From the NCBI GenBank assembly GCA_019095985.1, contig JAGTTF010000065.1, positions 1 to 64,000 of the forward strand: DNA of 64,000 nucleotides. Reading direction: 5' to 3'. The position numbers were made by a program, and so were the translations under genes. This stretch comes from Streblospio benedicti (Eukaryota > Annelida > Polychaeta > Spionida > Spionidae). Positions 57,290 to 64,000 of this stretch are shown piece by piece; positions within the stretch are counted from its first letter, which is position 1; every line of letters begins with the position of its first letter. The notes under the pieces were generated by a model, which worked only from the letters and a program-made list of their open reading frames with translations, was not told where the DNA came from and ran no database searches.

Positions 57290-59557
57290 CGAAGCAGCCA
57301 GAGGCAAGTCAGCGACAAGAAACAGTCAAGGACATGTCAAGTAGGTTATGAAGTTTAGAATACCTGGAAGAAAAAGCACTCATGTAAAACTAAAAATGTT
57401 TGGGCATTATTTAATTACGAAATATTGGGTGGTGTAAAAAACAAAATTAAATTGTCATCAAACATCAATAGCCAATGATGTATATTTAATTGTATGTAGT
57501 CCCGTGTGATCTTGTATGTACTATACTAGTATATAGCATGTATGAGAACAAATGAGAAATATACACACACCTATAATTGTAAATGTATGGTACAGAATAT
57601 CACTTGACTGTCATCTTCCTAGTTCAGGGTTCATATATAACATAATGTTTCATGCATTGGTATGTGTTAGCTTTGCTGTGGCGAGATGCTTGACTGTCAG
57701 TTATTGTCACTGTAGGAGTCTGGATTTTATATTTTTTCATCACATCTTTTCAAAGTTGGCCCGGTGTGACAGAAACGAAGGAGACCTATGCACGTCTCCT
57801 TTCGAAACCTCTCGGCGCTCGCCATCACGCCCTCCGTTTGTCAGTCATCATTGATAGGTCTCACGGATTGAATTATCGCTCAAGTTTTAACAGTAATTAT
57901 CGCATCTATGAAACTTCTGAGTAGTACATATGCACCTATCTATCATAAATATTTAACAAACAATACCTTAATGCAATGTCAACCATGAAACAATGCTGCC
58001 ACAATTCTGTTGCGTGGCATTTCCAAAAAATTATTTATCATTTTACGTTTCATGTCCATGGGATCGCCATTTTGTTTTTTGAAAAGATGCTATTCAAACA
58101 CCAATGTACAATTAATCGAAAGCCGGCTTCCTTATTCATATGCATTGAGGTGTCTAGCACACATCTAATGTCTTATTGCAACGGCGTGGGACAAATAGTT
58201 CGAAAATCGAGTATGTTATCACCTGAGCACCGTTCAAAGGTGCGAAAATAATCGAAAACAAATGTTGGAAAGCCTGTGTCAATGCCACGTTTGATTTTAA
58301 AAAAATGTAAAAATATACAGAATAATTGGTCATTTCCTCTAAATTTCGAATATATATGATTCCGTCGGAAGGTTCGGAGGCAGTCTCAAATTTCGGATTG
58401 ATTCTGAAATTTCGGAATACTTGGCAACTCTGGTTTTAGTTTTTGTAAATGAATAATATATATATATATATTTTTTTTTTTTTCTCTAGGTCTAGTGCTA
58501 AAAGACTAAAACCGTGGCGTAATGTAAGTTGACAATTAATACAAAAAAAAATGTACAACTTTCCCCTTTATGAACTTATTAATTGAATCATCCAATACTC
58601 GATATATTTAACTACACAATCACACTTATTTGTTATAGAGAACTCAGACCTGGGTCAATGAGTGCGAGGTAATCCATGATCAATTCTACCAATCTGATGA
58701 TAGTGATGAAGATCCTACTTTTATGCCAAAGTAAGTAGATTCAGGGTGATGCTCATGCCGTGGTTGAAGAAAAAAGAAAAAAAATATTCAGACATATTCC
58801 TTTTTACACACTGTTATATGTCTCTAAATAACGTAAAATATGATCATTTCAGAGACAAAGATACAGATCTAATATCAGACACAAGCAGGTATACAGTATT
58901 TTATTATACCCATGGCTTACATTCCTTATTAGATTTTATTATTCAAACAGCACAGCAATTCTAAAACCAGACGACCTACTTCAGTGATATTCTGGGTGGT
59001 TCCAAGAAAATACAACACTATCAAAAACATGAAATGTGGGTTGCCTGTTCATACTAGTCAGCTCGAAGTCTAAGTCATCCTGACAAAAATTAGGTCGTCT
59101 CTGACAACCAATTACTTTGCTGTCTGATTATTACAAATCGCATATACTTTTGCACTTCAAATCATCACAAATAAGCATTTAATTTATGTTGTGTTTTCTA
59201 CAACTGCAATTTTATTTTTTTAATATTATACATTTGCATTATTTAGTGACGACTTTGAGACAATTCCACAAATGAAAAAAAGCAAGAAAGTAAGTTTTGT
59301 ATACACTATTTTAATAAATATGTGACAGAAGTATAATAAATAAAATAGTATGTAAATAAAATAGGTCGTCTCTGACAACCAATTACTGTGCTGTCTGATT
59401 ATTACAAATCGCATATACTTTTGCACTTCAAATCATCACAAATAAGCATTTAATTTATGCTGTGTTTTCTACAACTGCAATTTTATTTTTTAATATTATA
59501 CATTTTCATTATTTAGTGACGACTTTGAGACACCACAAATGAAAAAAAAGCAAGAAA
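57290..59557 (+). pseudogene. Inverted 5' fragment of the Crypton-type gene
   Basis: Counterparts of the first exons lie at about 57290-57340, 58490-58523, 58639-58730, 58853-58888, 59247-59289 and 59517-59557. The first has lost its acceptor; the second and fifth differ in length from arm A by one base (34 vs 35, 43 vs 42 nt), shifting the frame; the last is shorter. Nothing of the zinc-finger or recombinase domains follows before the LTR element at 60235. A dead partial duplicate. Confidence 0.75.
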
Positions 59558-59580
59558 GTAAGTATTGTATACACTATCTA

Positions 59581-60198
59581 TATTATTAATATCGAGTCAG
59601 TGAGGAGTGGGCGTGTCGCGCATGTTTTTTTATTCTGAGGCAAATCTGTGCCTTTCGGCCTCTTGGCGCCGATTCCCCTGTTGTTGGCCGCCAAAAAACT
59701 TATTTTGAACTTCTAAGGTATTTTGAGAGAATTCTATGCTATTTCCAAGTGCAAATATAGTGGATATTTTTAGGAGATAGATTTCAAAATTTAGAATTTT
59801 TTGGGTGAAAGTAGTTGGAACAGCAGCGGCGATTGATGGAACAGCCTACGAAAAAAGTCTACAAAATTCGCTACCGTAACCTGTTTTAAGTAAGTAAGTG
59901 AGCAGTTTTTATTGCCGTTTGCTAAATACTGCTTTTAACCAAACTCTATTTGGAAACTAAATATACCTTTGTTCCTAACTTTTTTATGCTCTTTCTACTG
60001 GTGTATGAAGATAAATGCATTGGTGTGCATTTAAAAATTGACAACCTGATATTATTAAGATATATAATAATACCTAATTTATAACTCTATTTTATAATAT
60101 ATGATATATGCTTACATTAACTACTCAGTTAATTATTGTGTGATTATTGTGTAAATTAGTAAATACTTACATTAACTGTTTTAATATGGTGTTCATGG
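59581..60198. other. Non-coding, no gene recognised
   Basis: Between the end of arm B and the LTR. A GTAAGTAAGTGAG run at 59891 is the only notable simple sequence. No domain or splice-supported ORF. Confidence 0.4.
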
Positions 60199-60249
60199 TT
60201 TACATTGTCAACAAGCTCTGAGAGCACTTGTTGTTGTTGACAATGTAAA
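60199..60249. repeat. 15-bp inverted repeat at the LTR start
   Basis: TTTACATTGTCAACA (60199-60213) is the exact complement of TGTTGACAATGTAAA (60235-60249), the first bases of the LTR. Confidence 0.9.
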
Positions 60250-60721
60250 TATGGGTAATTGACTGAAGTACCACTCGACCTAGATTCCCCAATGACCTAC
60301 TTTAGACTAATTTTACTGGCCAAATCCTCTTTGGAATCCAAGCAATCCCCCAGAAATCCCCAAGAAATCCCTTGACCTTATTTAAAGTATTCTCATTGGC
60401 CAAATCCCCCAGAAATCCCTTCTGCTCAAATCCTGGAATCCCTTTGGAATCCCCCTATAAAAGGAAAATCTCATAGCAATATAAACACTCCATTCACAAC
60501 ATCACAGGTGAGAGCATCCTCCATACATCAATAGTTCCATCCATCAAGCCATCCCACAAATATCTCAGTCAATAACTCATCATCCTATTACTCTTACTCA
60601 TTACTAATTACAATATTGAATAAACAATATACAAAAGTATTCTCTCCTTGTCATTCCTAAAAGTAAACAAATAACCCTAAAACCCCCTAGACTATAACTT
60701 GCCACTGGCTTGACCGCCACA
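60235..60721 (+). repeat. Putative 5' LTR of the element at 60.2 kb
   Basis: 487 bp, TG..CA, TATA box and poly(A) signal at sensible distances. It includes repeated AATCCC(C/T)CAGAAATCCC motifs (60345-60415). The right end is set by the primer-site-like sequence. Confidence 0.5.
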
Positions 60722-61029
60722 AAGTGGGGGCTGCGCCGGGATTCAATTCTAATCATTCCAAACATGAATGGAGACACCCAAGATATAGGTGATGGCAATA
60801 TCCACCACCTCAATGACAGGATAAACACAATGCAAGAAAAGTTGGATGAATCGCAACATGCACAAGAAAACACAAACAAAAAATTGGATGATTTGAAGTT
60901 AATGATGGAAAAGCTTTCTGAAGAATTGAAAAGAGAAAAATGAAATTCAGGTCAAATTCAAACAAGACAACCTACTGGGCTATGATTTGATGATGATTAT
61001 TATGATGGAAAGATGCTTTCCGAAGGACA

Positions 61030-62739
61030 TTGAAAACCCCTTCCGAAAATGATGATGAATTCAGGTCTCCAACATTCACTCCAACAAGACAACCTACTAG
61101 GGCTGATCGGGCACGTGATGATGATCCTTATGATTATGGATTCGGAGATGCTGTACCAGATAATGGACAAAACTATAACTCCTACTATCCCTACCTAAAT
61201 GAAAGATCACCCCACAACAATGCACACGTTACCAACACACCTTTTAGGGTAAATAGATTACACTCCACGAACTCGCAGAACAGCATGGGCAGAGCACAAA
61301 ATCAACCTGATCATTATGATTATGGATGCAGAGATGCTGTACCAAATAATGGACATAACTCCTACAACCCCTTCCGAAATGAAAGATCAGATGAACTCAG
61401 GTCTCCAACATTCACTGAAACAAGACGATCTACCAATACGAGAGCTAATGCTGCAAGTGATGATGAATATTATGCTTATGGATTCAGAGATGCTGCGGAT
61501 TATGGACGTCAAGATCGATTTCTCAGTATGAGACCAAATAACCAGGCCAATGATATTGAAGTATCAAATAATGGACATAACTTTAACTCCTTCTATCCCT
61601 ACCAAAATGAAAGATCACCCTACAACAATGCACACGTTAGCAACACACCTTTTAGGTTAAATAAATTACACTCCACGAACACTCAGAATAGCATGGGCAG
61701 AGCAAATAATCAACCTCCTCGTTGCTCACATAACCTTCAATATGATACTGATTTCGAAGCCAGATTCTACTATCAGGATGAACATGCACCAGCACCAAAT
61801 AATCAACAGGGTTGCAAAAATGATAGACCTTTTCTCAATGGGAGACCGAATGATGAATTACTAAGATCTACACCTTATGACCAGAATGCTTACGGTTACC
61901 AAAAGGCACCAGATACTTTGGATATACAGTTTCCTGACTCAACAGATAGTATTGTTTCAACTAAGAATAACATATCTATGTCACCAAAACTACATGAAAA
62001 AGATCATATACGTGATAGATCTAGGGGATTTGTCGATACATCTTACTGTAAGAATTCTAACGCTTACCAAAAGGATAGTATCCATATATCAATGAAGGAT
62101 AACACAGTTATACCACACAATTCTCATGAAAAGGAACATTTGCTTGAGTGTGGGCTCCACAATACACATAACCTTGATAATTTGCAACTTAATCACACAA
62201 ACAAAGACCTTGCGTCACCTAAAGAAGATATCTTCAAGCCACCCAGCTTTCAAGAAAATTATGCATTACATGACAGTGGATCAAGAGAATGTGGATCTTC
62301 CAATGCACCTCATGGTCAAAACACTAGTTTGAAAGATTTGCAAACTGTCGAGGATGCAGAGAGAGATACATGTATTGCACATGCACCAACCAAAGAAGAC
62401 ATTTTTGTGCCACCAAATTTTCATAAAAATGATCACTTGCATGACAGCGAACTCTCCAAATCAGTAGAAATTTCATCAGATTCTTTGCCAAAATATGAAA
62501 ATGAACAAATGCATGCTCCTGTCTGTCTACTGATATCTACAAAAATTATAGGATTTGAAGACATGACCAATCTAGACACAAAAGTGATTAATGAAAGTAG
62601 AAAATTCACAATAAAAGAAGCTGATGTAATGCCAGAATTAAGAAAGCAAACAAGAGAGCCGGATCTTTGGAACGTTATAAACATAGAAATTATCCGAGAC
62701 GTATGGGATCAAAGAACACAAGTTATGCCCATAGAATAG
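61030..62739 (+). CDS. 569-codon Asn/His/Ser-rich ORF of the LTR-type element
   Basis: The longest ORF in the window. Low-complexity, hydrophilic, probably disordered. Internal repeats: SPTFTPTRQPT / SPTFTETRRST; YDYGFGDAVPDNGQN / YDYGCRDAVPNNGHN; SPHNNAHVTNTPFR / SPYNNAHVSNTPFR followed by LHSTN(S/T)QNSMGRA; and KEDIFKPPSFQEN / KEDIFVPPNFHKN. No enzyme motif or zinc knuckle. Its position behind LTR and primer site suggests a divergent gag-like or passenger protein. A long frame kept open despite AT-rich DNA suggests recent activity or selection. Confidence 0.55.
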   Translation: MKTPSENDDEFRSPTFTPTRQPTRADRARDDDPYDYGFGDAVPDNGQNYNSYYPYLNERSPHNNAHVTNTPFRVNRLHSTNSQNSMGRAQNQPDHYDYGCRDAVPNNGHNSYNPFRNERSDELRSPTFTETRRSTNTRANAASDDEYYAYGFRDAADYGRQDRFLSMRPNNQANDIEVSNNGHNFNSFYPYQNERSPYNNAHVSNTPFRLNKLHSTNTQNSMGRANNQPPRCSHNLQYDTDFEARFYYQDEHAPAPNNQQGCKNDRPFLNGRPNDELLRSTPYDQNAYGYQKAPDTLDIQFPDSTDSIVSTKNNISMSPKLHEKDHIRDRSRGFVDTSYCKNSNAYQKDSIHISMKDNTVIPHNSHEKEHLLECGLHNTHNLDNLQLNHTNKDLASPKEDIFKPPSFQENYALHDSGSRECGSSNAPHGQNTSLKDLQTVEDAERDTCIAHAPTKEDIFVPPNFHKNDHLHDSELSKSVEISSDSLPKYENEQMHAPVCLLISTKIIGFEDMTNLDTKVINESRKFTIKEADVMPELRKQTREPDLWNVINIEIIRDVWDQRTQVMPIE

Positions 62740-63579
62740 AACAAGGAAAATCATCCAGAACTACAACTTCTACATCTAAAATACTTTGGATCACAGAATC
62801 TAAAGTCCATGATGAAAAACCAGGACTTATGAAGCATCAAAACAATGATCTTATGAACTATTCATTGGGAAATTCTCATGATCATAAGAAACAGATGAAA
62901 AATAAAATTGGAGAAAGAATTTTACAACCTACTGGCTCTAATAAGGTTAAGGAGCCTAAGTTTAGATCTAATCCTAACACTAAGAAAGCCAATTCGAAAG
63001 ACTTCAAGTTCAACTCTTTTCATCCAAAGAAGACCAACAAGGAATCATATTCTAGACTTGCACTAGTAATAGTCTGGATGATTTGTTATTATTGCTCATG
63101 TTAATATCATTATCCATAGTGCAACTGTATGATAATGTACATATTTTTGAAATTTTAATTTATTTCTCCTGGAGTCTAGACTAGACTTTCTTGTCTGGAT
63201 ATTTTTTTGTGATTATATTATGTAAATACCTTCAAATCTGTAGGCTTGCCAAGTCATATTTAGATCTACAAATAGATCTAGATCTATAGCATCTTGCAGA
63301 AAAATCTGAATGTCTGCATGATTGAATTTATTGATATGAAGACAGAAAAATCCTAATATTCTTATTTAATGACATGATGTTTGTGATGTTTACAACAAAT
63401 TCATAGAAGAGCAGGTGTCCTAGATCTGTGGTGCATTATGTTTGCATGTTGCTTACCTTAGTTGATTTGGGACCATACACAAGGCCATTATGACTTCTGC
63501 ACAGTCCATGTCAATATTAATATCAAACTAGAAATTAGACACTTAAACTTTTTGTTCATGGTCGGTCATACTTTTTCAA

Positions 63580-64000
63580 TATTTGAAATGCGATAAGATT
63601 GGAACATATGCCTTGGTTGGATATGTGCATATTGGAAACATTTAACTCAAATATTGGAAAGAAGAATGAAAGTATTTGCAGCGCTCGTCGTAGGCTGGAA
63701 TATTTGGAATGAGATACCAGTGAAGAGAGAACGAAAAGTAGTCAATTGCGTCAGTTCATCCATTCATTATTTATCAGTCATCAAGAGGCACCCGATTGGC
63801 ATGTTTTTAGCGGTAGCAAATTTTCAGTATTTGAAATGCGATAAGATTGGAACATATGCCTTGGTTGGATATGTGCATATTGGAAACATTTAACTCAAAT
63901 ATTGGAAAGAAGAATGAAAGTATTTGCAGCGCTCGTCGTAGGCTGGAATATTTGGAATGAGATACCAGTGAAGAGAGAACGAAAAGTAGTCAATTGCGTC
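63580..64000. repeat. Tandem repeat, 248-bp period, cut by window end
   Basis: TATTTGAAATGCGATAAGAT recurs at 63580 and 63828, and the following 170 bp (to GTCAATTGCGTC) match without visible change. More units may follow beyond 64000. Confidence 0.9.

Larger units (their letters stand above)
54893..59580. repeat. Inverted duplication, arm B
   Basis: Reverse-orientation copy of 38300-41636. It lacks the 751-bp insert of arm A and is split by the satellite array at about 55081-56836. Confidence 0.9.
60235..64000 (+). mobile_element. LTR-type element with long Asn-rich ORF, 3' end beyond window
   Basis: A putative 5' LTR (60235-60721) has CTATAAAAGG at 60455, AATAAA at 60619, ends CCGCCACA, and is followed by a primer-site-like TGGGGGCTGCGCCGGGATTC at 60725-60744. 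A coiled-coil frame opens at 60764 and a 569-codon frame covers 61030-62739. A further 145-codon frame overlaps its end (62667-63104). No reverse transcriptase, integrase or protease is recognised, so it looks non-autonomous or carries an unrecognised gag. No second LTR is in view, so whether it is whole cannot be judged. Confidence 0.6.

Overview
The window is AT-rich eukaryotic DNA: split genes with GT..AG introns, AATAAA signals, long non-coding stretches, MITEs, satellites and old LTR elements. I infer a marine invertebrate, most likely a mollusc (perhaps a bivalve). The basis is the kinds of element present: Crypton-type tyrosine recombinase genes, YqaJ-nuclease genes, SCAN-like gag elements, and MITEs starting CTGTAAA. 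No gene here fixes the species. Positions 49899-49998 are an assembly gap.

Layout. 505-4073 is a young non-autonomous LTR element with matching LTRs and a 4-bp target duplication. 4080-6600 is a GC-richer stretch with unassigned short ORFs on both strands, converging near 5980. 7145-7309 (-) is the last coding exon of an unidentified gene, with its own AATAAA. 9.4-11.2 kb holds dispersed repeats, a CAC microsatellite and a MITE. 11.2-18.5 kb has no gene I can support. 18543-19899 (+) is a three-exon fragment of a YqaJ-nuclease gene.

The main feature is a minus-strand gene running from about 41.0 kb down to 20.2 kb. I assembled it exon by exon and all splice phases agree. It encodes roughly 800 residues: an acidic N-terminal region built of small cassette exons, two C2H2-type zinc fingers, a SAM-like core-binding domain, a Crypton-type tyrosine recombinase domain with R..K..R..H..Y in order, a low-complexity linker with duplicated exons, and a helical C-terminal domain of unknown type. 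Its introns hold MITEs, a hAT fragment, a TTAA-flanked element, palindromes and decoy exons.

The 5' part of this gene (about 38.3-41.6 kb) recurs as an inverted, decayed copy at 54.9-59.6 kb, split by a ~245-bp satellite. Between them lie a ~2.2-kb tandem duplication (42.8-47.6 kb), the gap, a gag fossil and a broken Gypsy-type element (50.5-53.5 kb). From 60235 to the window end is another LTR-type element with an LTR, a primer-binding site and a long Asn-rich reading frame.

How the parts relate: the window looks like a duplication-prone transposable-element graveyard around one coding-competent Crypton-derived gene. Its exon set has been reshaped by tandem, dispersed and inverted duplication of phase-symmetric exons. 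The YqaJ fragment converges on its 3' end, 292 bp away. No tRNA, rRNA or CRISPR array was recognised.
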